A DNA stretch of 38,858 bases from JBJFGR01 sp051892875 (GCA_051892875.1 JBJFGR010000116.1:1-38858), one strand, 5' to 3'. Shown: positions 7,631 to 17,574, counted from the stretch's first letter. Made by a program: numbers and translations. The notes: generated from the letters alone by a model not told the origin.

Positions 7631-10501
7631 ATGGAAAAAACTTATAACCCAAATGCTATTGAACAAGCTATGTATAAAGCTTGGGAAGAAAATGGATTTT
7701 TTAAGCCAAATATGAAAGAAGAAGCTTCTTCATATTGTATTTGTTTACCACCACCTAATGTAACAGGCTCTCTTCACATGGGGCATGCATTCCAACAGAC
7801 TATTATGGATATTTTGATTAGATATCATAGAATGCAAGGTGATAATACTTTATGGCAGGCAGGAACAGACCATGCAGGTATTGCTACTCAAATGGTTGTT
7901 GAAAGAAAGATTGCCGCTGAAGAAGGAAAAACAAGGCATGATTATGGTAGAGATGCTTTTATTGAAAAAATATGGCAGTGGAAAGAGCATTCTGGTGGAA
8001 CTATTACAAAGCAAATGCGACGTTTGGGAACATCTGTAGATTGGGATCGTGAACGTTTTACTATGGATGAAGGTCTAAGTGCTGCTGTTCAAGAAGTGTT
8101 TATTAGACTTTATAAAGAAAATTTAATATATCGTGGTAAGAGACTTGTAAATTGGGATCCAAAGCTACGTACAGCTATAAGCGACCTTGAAGTTGAAAAT
8201 AAAGAAATCAAAGGTCATATGTGGCATATTCGATATCCTTTAGCAAATGGAAAGAAGACCTCTGAAGGAAAAGATTATTTAGTAGTTGCTACAACAAGAC
8301 CAGAAACCTTATTAGGTGATACAGCTGTTGCTGTAAACAAGGAAGATCCAAGATATAAGGATTTAATTGGGGCGCAATTAGTTTTGCCATTAGTTGGCCG
8401 AATAATCCCAATTGTTGGTGATGAACACGCTGATATGACAAAAGGTACAGGATGTGTAAAGATCACACCTGCTCATGATTTTAACGATAATGAAGTGGGT
8501 AAACGTCATAGTCTTCCGATGATTAATGTTCTTACTGAGGATGCATGTATTAGAAAACAAGCTGAAGTATTTGATAATAATGGTGAACCTTCAGATGTTT
8601 ATGATAACGAAATACCTGCAAAATATCAGGGTTTAGATCGTTATATGGCTAGAGATGTAATGGTGGCAGATCTTGATTCTTTAGGTTTATTAGAAAAGAT
8701 TGAAGATCATACATTAATGCAACCTTACGGAGATCGTGGTGGTGTGCCGATTGAACCTATGTTAACAGATCAATGGTATGTAAGAGCTAGTATTTTGGCA
8801 AAACCTGCTATAGAGGCTGTTGAAAAGGGTGATATTCAGTTTGTACCAAAACAGTATGAAAATATGTATTTTTCATGGATGCGTGATATACAAGATTGGT
8901 GTATTTCTCGTCAATTATGGTGGGGGCATCGAATTCCTGCATGGTATGACGATAATGGAAATGTGTATGTGGCACATAATGAGGAAGAAGTTAGAAAAGA
9001 ATACCAATTATCAAATGATGTTAAGTTAAGACAAGATGAAGATGTTCTTGATACTTGGTTTTCATCTGGTTTATGGACATTTTCAACATTAGGTTGGCCA
9101 AATCAGACTAAAGAATTAAAGATGTTCCATCCAACAAATGTATTAGTTACTGGTTTTGATATTATTTTCTTCTGGGTTGCCAGAATGATAATGATGACGA
9201 TGCATTTCATAAAGGATGAAAATGGTAAGCCACAGGTACCATTTAAGACTGTATATGTAACTGGTTTGATTCGTGATGAAGAAGGTCAAAAGATGAGTAA
9301 GTCTAAGGGGAATGTTTTAGATCCTTTAGACATGATAGATGGTATTGATCTTGAAGGTTTATTAAAGAAACGTACTGGAAATATGATGCAGCCTCAATTA
9401 GCTGCAAAGATTGCAAAGCGTACTGAAAAGCAGTTCCCTAATGGTATCGAAGCACATGGTACAGATGCTTTACGTTTTACATTAACAGCTTTAGCATCAA
9501 CTGGTCGAGATATTAATTGGGATATGAAACGACTAGAAGGTTATAGAAATTTCTGTAATAAATTATGGAATGCTAGTAGATATGCATTAATGAGTGTTGA
9601 AAACAAGCAATTGTTAAAACCAGATACTAAAGATTATACTTTACCAGATCGTTATATTAGAAGTAAGTTAGCTCAGTGTATAAGCGATGTAAGATCGGCT
9701 TTTGATAATTATCGTTTTGATTTAGCAGCTTCTGCTCTATATGAATTTATATGGAATGAGTTGTGTGATTGGTACATTGAATTAACTAAACCTGTTTTAT
9801 GGTGTAAGAATCCAACAAATGATTTTGGTACAGAAAAGCAAAAAAATGCGACTTTATATAACTTATTAGAAGTTATTGAAGTAACATTACGTCTAGCTCA
9901 TCCTATTATGCCTTTTATTACAGAAGAAATTTATAAGGCTGTAGCTCCATTAGTTACAGATTATAAGGAAGGTTCAACAATCATGTTGCAATCATATCCA
10001 AAAGTTTCTGATTATCAGGTTGATGAGGATGCTCTAAAAACACAAAATTATATTAAAGATTTTGTGGTTTCTGTTCGTAATATTAGAGCTGAAAAGAATT
10101 TGCCTCCATCATTAAAGCTTTCACCATTAATGCGTGGTGACGATGCGGAAATTGATATTATTCAAAAGAATAAAGTATTTGTAAATGCTTTAGCAAATTT
10201 AGAAGATATATCTGTAATCAATGGTGATGTGCCACCAGCTATTGCAAAGATTGTTGGTAATAGTGAAGTGTTATTTCCAATAGCAAGTATTATTAAGAAA
10301 GATGAAGAATTAGCAAGAATTAGTAAGGAAATTGCTAAGGTTGAAAGCGAAATTTCTCGTATTAATAATAAATTGGGTAATGATGCATTCACATCAAAGG
10401 CTCCTGCTCAAGTTATAGCAAAGGAAAAAGAAAAGCTTGTAGGTTATGAAAATAGCTTAAAGAAGTTATTGGAACAAAAAGATACTATTGAAAATCTTTA
10501 G
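7631..10501 (+). CDS. valS: Valyl-tRNA synthetase
   Basis: ValS attaches valine to tRNA-Val and hydrolyses mischarged threonine. It is a 956-residue class I synthetase (E. coli 951) and closely similar to it throughout. The HIGH-type motif is 'PPNVTGSLHMGHA' near residues 41-53 and KMSKS is in 'GQKMSKSKGN' near 553. The CP1 editing domain includes 'TTRPETLLGDTAVAV'. The C-terminal coiled coil that touches tRNA occupies about the last 65 residues. The start at 7631 matches the family N-terminus MEKTYNP. An upstream in-frame ATG at 7586 has a better Shine-Dalgarno sequence but adds a non-homologous hydrophobic stretch, so the start is not fully settled. Confidence 0.97.
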   Translation: MEKTYNPNAIEQAMYKAWEENGFFKPNMKEEASSYCICLPPPNVTGSLHMGHAFQQTIMDILIRYHRMQGDNTLWQAGTDHAGIATQMVVERKIAAEEGKTRHDYGRDAFIEKIWQWKEHSGGTITKQMRRLGTSVDWDRERFTMDEGLSAAVQEVFIRLYKENLIYRGKRLVNWDPKLRTAISDLEVENKEIKGHMWHIRYPLANGKKTSEGKDYLVVATTRPETLLGDTAVAVNKEDPRYKDLIGAQLVLPLVGRIIPIVGDEHADMTKGTGCVKITPAHDFNDNEVGKRHSLPMINVLTEDACIRKQAEVFDNNGEPSDVYDNEIPAKYQGLDRYMARDVMVADLDSLGLLEKIEDHTLMQPYGDRGGVPIEPMLTDQWYVRASILAKPAIEAVEKGDIQFVPKQYENMYFSWMRDIQDWCISRQLWWGHRIPAWYDDNGNVYVAHNEEEVRKEYQLSNDVKLRQDEDVLDTWFSSGLWTFSTLGWPNQTKELKMFHPTNVLVTGFDIIFFWVARMIMMTMHFIKDENGKPQVPFKTVYVTGLIRDEEGQKMSKSKGNVLDPLDMIDGIDLEGLLKKRTGNMMQPQLAAKIAKRTEKQFPNGIEAHGTDALRFTLTALASTGRDINWDMKRLEGYRNFCNKLWNASRYALMSVENKQLLKPDTKDYTLPDRYIRSKLAQCISDVRSAFDNYRFDLAASALYEFIWNELCDWYIELTKPVLWCKNPTNDFGTEKQKNATLYNLLEVIEVTLRLAHPIMPFITEEIYKAVAPLVTDYKEGSTIMLQSYPKVSDYQVDEDALKTQNYIKDFVVSVRNIRAEKNLPPSLKLSPLMRGDDAEIDIIQKNKVFVNALANLEDISVINGDVPPAIAKIVGNSEVLFPIASIIKKDEELARISKEIAKVESEISRINNKLGNDAFTSKAPAQVIAKEKEKLVGYENSLKKLLEQKDTIENL

Positions 10502-10540
10502 TTTTAATAAAATAATTAATTAAACAAATAAATAAATTTA

Positions 10541-10598
10541 AAGTGCCAATGATTCTTTAAAACTTTGAGATTTAAAGAAGAATTGGCACTTATTTATT
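10541..10598 (+). terminator. Terminator hairpin after valS
   Basis: AAGTGCCAAT-GA-TTCTTTAAA (10541-10561) pairs with TTTAAAGAA-GA-ATTGGCACTT (10571-10591), a long stem broken only by an opposed GA/GA pair. The U tract that follows is imperfect (TTATTTATTCT), but hairpin size and position just after valS support termination. Confidence 0.75.
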
Positions 10599-10609
10599 CT
10601 AATATAAGA

Positions 10610-10631
10610 TTTTTTTTTTTTTTTTTTTTTT
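10610..10631 (+). repeat. Homopolymer of 22 T
   Basis: An uninterrupted run of T lies between the valS terminator and the promoter of the next gene. Tracts this long slip during replication and are also prone to sequencing error. Confidence 0.9.
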
Positions 10632-10689
10632 GTTTACATGCGAAATCAATAAGTTACATAAAAAATCAAAAGAATTTATTTATCTACAG

Positions 10690-10717
10690 TTGCAAAAATA
10701 ATGAAAAGTATTAAAAT
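10690..10717 (+). promoter_or_regulatory. Candidate promoter of the 10795 lipoprotein gene
   Basis: TTGCAA (10690-10695) and TAAAAT (10712-10717) are 16 bases apart, about 78 bases before the ATG. The match is reasonable, but A/T-rich DNA yields chance matches. Confidence 0.4.
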
Positions 10718-10794
10718 GTGCAAAAATTATAAAAACATGAAATTGATCACAAAATTTAATCAATTTATTTAACCACAATTTAAAAGGAGGAAAA

Positions 10795-11475
10795 ATGTTT
10801 AAATTTTCGTTAATTTGTTTATCTATTTGTGCTTGTTCCCTATTACCTGGTTGTGCTTTTGTTAGTTACAATTACGAACCTGAATGTACTTTTAATCCTC
10901 ATTTGAATAAAATAGAAAAAAATAATAATGTTTTTACCACATATAAAGGTGAAAAGATACTCACTTATAATTCTTGTACCCAGAAGGCATTAAAGTTTGA
11001 TCATACATATGATATGTTAGGATATACAGTTCCTTTTGGAACATATGTAAAAATTGGACAAGATGATGATGGTACGGAATATTATTCCATAGAGAATACT
11101 AATGGTGTTCAAATTCAAATGGGGATATTTGCCTCTCCTGCTTTAGGGTTTTTAGTAGAAGATGATGATTTATGCGTAATAAACGATAGTAATATTTATT
11201 TATGCACAGATATGAAAGATTATGATGTTTCAAAAATTGATATGCCAATTATTGGAAATCAAGAAGAGTTTATTACTTATGATGGTTTGATAACAAATTC
11301 AAACAAATCATTTAGAATAACACATAACATTCATACAATTGGATCTTCTCCGATAAGTAAAGATTATGTTTTTGAATTTAGGGCTAATGAACTTAATAAT
11401 ATTGTAGAAATTAATAATTTTAAAATAAATGTGGTATCAATTGATGAAAATAAAATAGTATTTACTGAAAGGTAA
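10795..11475 (+). CDS. Lipoprotein of unknown function
   Basis: The 226-residue protein has a short signal peptide and lipobox SLLPGC (Cys20). The mature part is rich in beta-prone and acidic segments, with Cys at 'PECTF', 'YNSCTQ', 'DDLCVI' and 'YLCTD' that may form disulfides in the periplasm. No transmembrane segment follows the lipobox and no known domain was recognised. A strong AAAAGGAGG lies just before the ATG. It is flanked by valS and a microORF before flhA, and nothing ties it to motility except position. Confidence 0.75.
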   Translation: MFKFSLICLSICACSLLPGCAFVSYNYEPECTFNPHLNKIEKNNNVFTTYKGEKILTYNSCTQKALKFDHTYDMLGYTVPFGTYVKIGQDDDGTEYYSIENTNGVQIQMGIFASPALGFLVEDDDLCVINDSNIYLCTDMKDYDVSKIDMPIIGNQEEFITYDGLITNSNKSFRITHNIHTIGSSPISKDYVFEFRANELNNIVEINNFKINVVSIDENKIVFTER

Positions 11476-11498
11476 TGTTATTAAAAAAGGAGTTTCTT

Positions 11499-11564
11499 AT
11501 GTCTCAGTTTATTTTTTTATTTTATTACATGATTTTTATGATGGCGGTAATAGCATTATGGTGA
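11499..11564 (+). CDS. Putative 21-residue hydrophobic small protein
   Basis: ATG at 11499 follows a near-ideal Shine-Dalgarno (AAGGAG at 11487-11492, 6-base spacing). It opens 21 codons: MSQFIFLFYYMIFMMAVIA then LW and TGA. Almost the whole product is one hydrophobic helix, long enough to span a membrane. It begins 23 bases after the stop of the lipoprotein gene, so the two may be co-transcribed. Small single-helix proteins of this kind often modulate membrane complexes, but no homolog is known to me. Support is the ribosome-binding site and composition only. Confidence 0.45.
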   Translation: MSQFIFLFYYMIFMMAVIALW

Positions 11565-11699
11565 AAGTTTAGGATTAGAAAGGAGATCGTTTTCATATAA
11601 CAATATTAAAAAAATAACTTTTTATAAAACCTAACCTCTTGATATCTTATAATAGACACTGTGTGAAATGTGCTTATATGTGTTAGATATTAAAGAGTT

Positions 11700-13787
11700 A
11701 TGAATTTTAAAGAAATTCTAAATAGAATAAAAAATTTTCCTGTGAAATCTGTTGGTACACCACTCTTGGTGTTAGTTTGTTTGGGCATGGTAATGTTACC
11801 AATGCCTGCTTTTCTTTTAGATATTTTATTTACATTTAATATAGCATTATCCATGATTGTTTTATTTGTTACAGTATATGCAAAAAGACCAATGGATTTT
11901 GCATCTTTTCCTTCTGTATTATTAATAGCAACGTTACTTCGTTTGGCTCTTAATGTGGCTTCCACTCGTGTGATTTTGGTTAATGGTCATGGTGGGGGTG
12001 CTGCTGCTGGTAATGTTATAGCTTCTTTTGGTAATGTTGTTATGGGAGGAAACTTTGTTGTTGGATTAATAGTATTTACTATATTAGTTATTATTAATTT
12101 TGTGGTAGTTACTAAAGGTGCTGGACGTATATCTGAAGTAAGTGCAAGATTTACACTTGATGCAATGCCTGGAAAACAAATGTCAATTGACGCTGATTTA
12201 AATGCAGGTTTGATTACTCAGGATCAAGCAAAGCAAAGAAGAGCTGAAGTTACCCAAGAAGCTGATTTTTATGGTTCGATGGATGGTGCTAGTAAGTTTG
12301 TAAAAGGGGATGCTATTGCGGGTATATTAATCTTATTTATAAACGTTATTGGCGGTATGATAGTAGGTATTGCTCAACATGGTTTAGGATTTGCTGAAGC
12401 TACTGATATATATACCAAACTTACGGTAGGTGATGGCTTAGTGGCTCAAATTCCATCATTATTATTGTCTGTCGCTACCGCAATTATAGTAACTCGACAG
12501 AATGCTGAGCAAGATATGGGGCAGGTGGTATTAGCCCAAATTTTTAAAGACCCTCGTTCATTAATTGTAGCAGCTGGTATTTTAGGGATTATTGGTATAA
12601 CCCCTGGAATGCCTCATGTAGCATTTTTAACTCTTGCTATTGTTTGTGGTCTTGGTGCTTGGTGGATGGATAAAAGAGCGAAGAGTATAGCTGAGCAAGA
12701 AAAAACAGATGTTGTTAGTTCAACAGCTGTACCTGTTCAAGAAAATAAAGAATTATCATGGGATGATGTAGCCCCTGTTGATGTTATAGGTTTAGAAGTT
12801 GGATATAGATTAATTCCGATGGTTGATAGAAACCAGAAGGGAGAATTGTTAAATAGAGTAAAAGGCGTTCGAAAAAAACTTTCTCAAGAATTAGGTTTTT
12901 TAATACCTGCTGTTCATATACGTGATAATTTGGATTTGAGTCCGAATGGTTATCGTATAACTATGATGGGGGTTAGTTTTGGGGAATCAGAAGTTTATCC
13001 TGAAAAAGATATGGCAATAAATCCTGGTACTGTTTTTGGGGAACTTGAAGGAACTAAAGGAAAAGATCCTGCTTTTGGTTTAGAAGCTATTTGGATTACT
13101 AAAGATAAGAATGATCAAGCACTTGGTTATGGTTATACAGTTGTAGATGCATCTACAGTAATTGCTACTCATTTAAGTCAAATATTATCTCAGAATGCAG
13201 CTTCTTTACTTGGACAGGAAGAAACCCAGAGCATGTTAGACAAAATGTCTACAATGCAACCAAAACTTGTTGAAAATCTGGTACCTACTGTTATGAGTTT
13301 GGGAGCATTATGTAAAGTATTGCAAAATTTACTGAATGATGGTGTTCCTATTAGAGATTTTAGAACTATTTTAGAAACATTGACTGAGTATGCTCCTAAA
13401 AGTCAAGATCCTGAAGTATTGACAGCTGCATGTCGTATAGGGTTAAGAAGATTGATAGTTCAGGATATTGTTGGTTCTTCAGACGTTATTCCTGTTATTA
13501 CATTATCACGAGATTTGGAAACTATATTATGTAAGTCTCTTCAGTCAGGAGGGGCAGATGGAGCAGGTATTGAACCAGGGTTGGCAGAAAGAATGCAGAA
13601 ATCACTTGCAGATGCTACAGCTCGTCAAGAAATGGAAGGTCAACCTGCGATATTGTTAACATCTGGATTGCTAAGAAATACATTAGCAAGATTTGTGAAG
13701 AATTCAATACCAGGATTACGAGTTTTATCATATCAAGAAATCCCTGATGACAAGCAGATTAAGATTGTCAGTGCTGTCGGACAATAG
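11700..13787 (+). CDS. flhA: Flagellar type III export gate protein FlhA
   Basis: FlhA forms the nonameric ring of the flagellar export gate. The N-terminal half has about eight membrane helices ('GTPLLVLVCLGMVMLPMPAF' onward) and the conserved FHIPEP-family loop 'GRISEVSARFTLDAMPGKQM' near residues 141-160. The cytoplasmic domain that docks export chaperones starts near residue 350. Length 695 (E. coli 692). The Shine-Dalgarno is weak (AAAGAG). It heads the flagellar block, and flhF starts 9 bases after its stop. The partner gene flhB, often adjacent in other genomes, is not in the window. Confidence 0.97.
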   Translation: MNFKEILNRIKNFPVKSVGTPLLVLVCLGMVMLPMPAFLLDILFTFNIALSMIVLFVTVYAKRPMDFASFPSVLLIATLLRLALNVASTRVILVNGHGGGAAAGNVIASFGNVVMGGNFVVGLIVFTILVIINFVVVTKGAGRISEVSARFTLDAMPGKQMSIDADLNAGLITQDQAKQRRAEVTQEADFYGSMDGASKFVKGDAIAGILILFINVIGGMIVGIAQHGLGFAEATDIYTKLTVGDGLVAQIPSLLLSVATAIIVTRQNAEQDMGQVVLAQIFKDPRSLIVAAGILGIIGITPGMPHVAFLTLAIVCGLGAWWMDKRAKSIAEQEKTDVVSSTAVPVQENKELSWDDVAPVDVIGLEVGYRLIPMVDRNQKGELLNRVKGVRKKLSQELGFLIPAVHIRDNLDLSPNGYRITMMGVSFGESEVYPEKDMAINPGTVFGELEGTKGKDPAFGLEAIWITKDKNDQALGYGYTVVDASTVIATHLSQILSQNAASLLGQEETQSMLDKMSTMQPKLVENLVPTVMSLGALCKVLQNLLNDGVPIRDFRTILETLTEYAPKSQDPEVLTAACRIGLRRLIVQDIVGSSDVIPVITLSRDLETILCKSLQSGGADGAGIEPGLAERMQKSLADATARQEMEGQPAILLTSGLLRNTLARFVKNSIPGLRVLSYQEIPDDKQIKIVSAVGQ

Positions 13788-13796
13788 AGGTAAAGT

Positions 13797-15278
13797 ATGA
13801 ATTTAAAGCGTTTTTTTGCTAAAGATATGAGAACTGCATTATCAGAAATAAAAAAAGAATTAGGTGCTGATGCGATTATTATGTCTAGTAAAAAAGTAGC
13901 TGGTGGAATAGAAATAGTAGCTGCCATAGATAATAAGGTTGAGACATCAACCATTAATAATTCTGATCGTTCGTCTGATTTTTCAAATACGATAAGTGCG
14001 GACCTTGCTGATGATAGTGTCAATATTTCGTCAAATGCCCGTGGTAATAGTAAAAATTCTGATAATGGTTCTAATAGAGTACTGACAAAGCAAGAAAAAT
14101 TCGCCGATTCTTTGGCGGCTTTACTTGCTCGACAAGAAAAAAATAATCTTTCGCAGAATAATAAAGAAAACAAAATAATTAAACCTCAATCATTAGGTTC
14201 TCAGGGGACATTCGGAAATTATGCGCCAAATAATAGAAATAACGAAGGTATGAGTATTCATAATGACAAAATATCGACTTCTGATAATAGTCAAAAATTT
14301 GGCGTATCTCCTGAAAAGTTTTCAGAATTGTCAAAAGAAGTTGAATCTATTAGAAAACTATTGCAATTTCAACTAGCAGGATTGATGAAAGATGAGCGAA
14401 ATAGGGAAGAACCTATAAGAGCTATGATTTCTAGGTTGTTAATAGCTGGTGGATTTTCGGAAACAATAGCATTAAAGTTGGTTAATAAAATTGATGTAAA
14501 TGCAACTTTTAATGAAGCCTGGTTACAGATGGCACGTATTTTGGAAAACAACATTAATGTTAGTTCAGATACTATTATGAAAAACGGTGGAGCTATCGCT
14601 TTAATAGGTCCTACGGGAGTTGGTAAAACAACAACTTTAGCGAAGTTAGCAGCAAGGTTTGCTATAAAGTATGGTCCTGATCAGGTTGCATTAATAACTA
14701 CAGATCATTATAGAATTGGAGCTCAGGAACAACTCCAAACTTATGGAAGAATAATGGGATGTGTTGTTAAGATTGTTGATGATATTTCAACACTTGCGGA
14801 TATATTATATTCATTAAGACATAAGAGCTTGGTGTTAATAGATACTGCAGGATTTGGTCAACGTGATGCACGATTAGAACAAGAATTAGTAGAATTGGAA
14901 CGTAATGCAAAAGTTAAATTGCAGCATTATCTAGTATTATCTGGAACATCGCAACGTAGAGTTTTAGAAGATGCTTATAATAGATTTAATCAAGTAGGAA
15001 TAGATGGTTTAATTTTAACAAAAGTTGATGAAAGTTTATGTTTAGGTGATGTTGCCGATTTATGTATTAGTAAAGAATTGTCATTAAGTTATATAACAAC
15101 AGGTCAAAGAGTTCCTGAGGATATTGAAGTTGCAGATGTAAAATCCTTTGTGCAACGGTTAATGGTACAATTAGAAGAAGATGATTCATATCGCTCAAAT
15201 AATGATGGGGCAGATAATTATATTAAATCATCTGAAAATAAAGCTAGTTGGGCTAGAGGATTTGAGGATGCTGATTAG
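13797..15278 (+). CDS. flhF: Flagellar placement GTPase FlhF (SRP family)
   Basis: FlhF is an SRP-type GTPase that recruits early flagellar parts to the cell pole. The N-terminal B domain starts MNLKRFFAKDMRTALSEIKK. A poorly conserved, Asn/Ser-rich linker follows. The NG domain carries G1 'GPTGVGKTTT' near residue 270, 'TTDHYRIGAQEQLQTYG', G3 'DTAGFGQRD' and G4 'TKVDE'. Length 493 is in the family range. flhG follows after 10 bases, the usual pairing, since FlhG stimulates the GTPase. Confidence 0.97.
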   Translation: MNLKRFFAKDMRTALSEIKKELGADAIIMSSKKVAGGIEIVAAIDNKVETSTINNSDRSSDFSNTISADLADDSVNISSNARGNSKNSDNGSNRVLTKQEKFADSLAALLARQEKNNLSQNNKENKIIKPQSLGSQGTFGNYAPNNRNNEGMSIHNDKISTSDNSQKFGVSPEKFSELSKEVESIRKLLQFQLAGLMKDERNREEPIRAMISRLLIAGGFSETIALKLVNKIDVNATFNEAWLQMARILENNINVSSDTIMKNGGAIALIGPTGVGKTTTLAKLAARFAIKYGPDQVALITTDHYRIGAQEQLQTYGRIMGCVVKIVDDISTLADILYSLRHKSLVLIDTAGFGQRDARLEQELVELERNAKVKLQHYLVLSGTSQRRVLEDAYNRFNQVGIDGLILTKVDESLCLGDVADLCISKELSLSYITTGQRVPEDIEVADVKSFVQRLMVQLEEDDSYRSNNDGADNYIKSSENKASWARGFEDAD

Positions 15279-15288
15279 GAGTATAAAT

Positions 15289-16164
15289 ATGGATCAAGCA
15301 CAAGGATTGAGATCGATGAATACTAACAAAGCTGTAAAAGTAATTACTGTAACTGGTGGTAAAGGAGGTGTTGGTAAATCAAATGTTTCTTTAAACTTAG
15401 CTGTATCTCTTAGTCAGCAAGGAAAAAGAGTATTACTTCTTGATGCTGACTTAGGTCTTGCAAATATCGATGTAATGTTAGGTTTACGAGTAAATAAGAA
15501 TTTATCTCATGTAATTTCTGGTGAATGTACCTTAGATGAAGTTATGGTAGAAGGTCCTCATGGATTAAAGATAGTTCCTGCTACATCAGGTACTCAATCA
15601 ATGGTTGAATTAACACCTGCTCAGCATGCAGGTTTGATTAGAGCATTTAGCACCTTAAAAACTCCTATAGATGTTTTGATTGTTGATACAGCTGCTGGTA
15701 TCTCAGATATGGTTTTGGCATTTGCAAGAGCAGCTCAAGATATTTTAGTAGTTGTTTGTGATGAACCGACATCAGTAACAGACGCCTATGCTTTAATGAA
15801 AATACTAAACAGTGAGTACGGTGTTTATAAATTTAAGATTGTAACAAATATGGTAACAAGTCTTCGTCAGGGACAAGACTTGTTTGCAAAATTGACAAAA
15901 GTCACAGATCGTTTTTTAGATGCTTCTTTAGAATTGGTTTCATGCATACCCTTAGATTCAAATATGAAACAAGCTATAAGGAAGAGACAGGTTATTGTAG
16001 ATGCATTTCCAAAATCCCCTGCGTCTTTAGCTTTTAAAGCTCTGGCCGTACGTGCTATTTCATGGCCAATACCAGAAAGACCAGAAGGACATTTAGAATT
16101 CTTTATTGAAAATTTAGTTAAGCGTTCTGTAGAATCTGACGATTTAATGCAGAATCAAGCATAG
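15289..16164 (+). CDS. flhG: Flagellar number regulator FlhG (FleN), MinD-like ATPase
   Basis: FlhG/FleN is a MinD/ParA-type ATPase that limits flagellar number by acting on FlhF and on flagellar transcription. The deviant Walker A 'GGKGGVGKSNVSLNLA' lies near residue 21, with 'LLLDADLGLANIDVMLG' and 'LIVDTAAGISD' following. The start at 15289 (291 residues) is preferred over an in-frame ATG at 15181 inside flhF because AGGAG lies 7 bases before it. The stretch before the Walker motif includes 'MDQAQGLRSM', like the activation helix of FlhG. It is followed by fliA after 18 bases. Confidence 0.95.
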   Translation: MDQAQGLRSMNTNKAVKVITVTGGKGGVGKSNVSLNLAVSLSQQGKRVLLLDADLGLANIDVMLGLRVNKNLSHVISGECTLDEVMVEGPHGLKIVPATSGTQSMVELTPAQHAGLIRAFSTLKTPIDVLIVDTAAGISDMVLAFARAAQDILVVVCDEPTSVTDAYALMKILNSEYGVYKFKIVTNMVTSLRQGQDLFAKLTKVTDRFLDASLELVSCIPLDSNMKQAIRKRQVIVDAFPKSPASLAFKALAVRAISWPIPERPEGHLEFFIENLVKRSVESDDLMQNQA

Positions 16165-16182
16165 TTTTAATGAGGAAAAGAG

Positions 16183-16905
16183 TTGTTAAATCCACTAGCA
16201 GCATATAAAAAGCAACAGGATCCACGAGAAGATATCGTTGTAAGATTTGCACCCTTGGTAAAAAGAATAGCGTTGCATTTAAAAGCAAGGTTACCTGAAA
16301 GCGTACAACTTGATGATATGATGCAAGTTGGTATGATCGGTTTATTAGATGCCTCTCAAAATTATACAGGAGCTCAAGGTGCTAGTTTTGAGACATATGC
16401 TTCTATTAGGATAAGGGGTGCTATGCTTGATGAACTACGCAAAAATGATTGGGCTCCTAGAAATATTCATAAAACAGAACGACAGATATCAGAAGTTATG
16501 AGTAAGTTATCTCATAAATTTGGAAGAAACCCAACAGATGAAGAAATGAGTGTAGAACTGAAGGTATCTTTAGATGAATATCATAAAATGGTTTCAGAAT
16601 GTTCTTCTTGCCGAATGATAGGTATAGAAGATCTTGGTGTCACTAATGATGTAATAGAAGATTGCTCAGGAAATTCAGATTTAGATCCTTATAAAAACAC
16701 TTCACGAGAAAAGTTTCATAAACATTTAGTGAATGCTATAAAGCAACTTCCAGAACGGGAGCAGTTAATATTATCTTTGTATTACGATCAAGAACTAAAT
16801 TTAAAAGAAATAGGTGCTGTTCTTTCGGTTAGCGAATCAAGAGCTAGTCAAATTTTATCTCAAACAGTTCTTCGTTTAAAATCTTTTTTGAAAGATTGGA
16901 ATTGA
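16183..16905 (+). CDS. fliA: Flagellar sigma factor FliA (sigma-28), TTG start
   Basis: FliA directs RNA polymerase to late flagellar and chemotaxis promoters. The 240-residue protein has region 2 ('LVKRIALHLKARLPESVQLD', 'SFETYASIRIRGAMLDELRK'), a region-3 helix set, and region 4 ('LPEREQLILSLYYDQELNLK', 'SESRASQI'). The start is TTG at 16183: an in-frame stop lies just upstream (16171), GAGGAAAAG provides the ribosome-binding site, and the first internal ATG would delete region 2.1. The gene order flhG-fliA-cheY is as in Pseudomonas. A 285-bp gap separates it from cheY, so a second promoter may lie there. Confidence 0.96.
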   Translation: MLNPLAAYKKQQDPREDIVVRFAPLVKRIALHLKARLPESVQLDDMMQVGMIGLLDASQNYTGAQGASFETYASIRIRGAMLDELRKNDWAPRNIHKTERQISEVMSKLSHKFGRNPTDEEMSVELKVSLDEYHKMVSECSSCRMIGIEDLGVTNDVIEDCSGNSDLDPYKNTSREKFHKHLVNAIKQLPEREQLILSLYYDQELNLKEIGAVLSVSESRASQILSQTVLRLKSFLKDWN

Positions 16906-17190
16906 TTTTTTATTTTTATCTTGCAAAATGGCAAATATTTTGTATATTGCTATTTATAACTTCATATCTTTTATTCAAAAAATTTTAGGAAGTAACTAAT
17001 TATTATTTAGTTTTGTGGCTACAAAAAAAAATATCGTCTCTCGCACATTTTTATAAAACAGTATTTATATGTAGTTTATTTTGTTGAGTAGATCTCTGAA
17101 ATATCTATTAATACAGTACATAATATTATAAGTAAATTGTATTTGTATCCTTGGAATAAGAGATCCATTTACTAGTTTGGAGGAAGAATT

Positions 17191-17574
17191 TTGGATACTA
17201 ACATAAAAATTTTAATTGTTGATGACTTTTCGACAATGAGAAGAATTATAAAAAATTTATTAAGAGATTTAGGTTTTAATAATACGCAAGAAGCAGATGA
17301 CGGTAATACAGCTCTTCCGATGTTGAAGAATGGTGATTTTCAATTTGTTATAACAGATTGGAATATGCCAGGTATGCAAGGTATTGATTTGTTAAAAGCT
17401 ATACGAGCTGATGATAAATTAAAGAGTCTACCTGTTTTATTGGTAACAGCAGAAGCTAAAAGAGAACAGATTATTGAAGCTGCTCAAGCAGGTGTTAATG
17501 GTTATATTGTTAAGCCTTTTAATGCTGCAACTCTAAAAGAAAAGTTAGATAAAATTTTTGAACGCATAGGTTAG
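17191..17574 (+). CDS. cheY: Chemotaxis response regulator CheY, TTG start
   Basis: Phosphorylated CheY binds the flagellar switch and changes rotation. The 127-residue single receiver domain has the acidic pair D11/D12, phosphoacceptor D56 ('VITDWNMPGMQG'), T86, Y105 and K108 ('GYIVKPF'). The TTG start has a strong GGAGGA 8-9 bases upstream, and the next Met (residue 16) would remove the acidic pocket. cheZ follows at once with no spacer. Confidence 0.97.
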   Translation: MDTNIKILIVDDFSTMRRIIKNLLRDLGFNNTQEADDGNTALPMLKNGDFQFVITDWNMPGMQGIDLLKAIRADDKLKSLPVLLVTAEAKREQIIEAAQAGVNGYIVKPFNAATLKEKLDKIFERIG

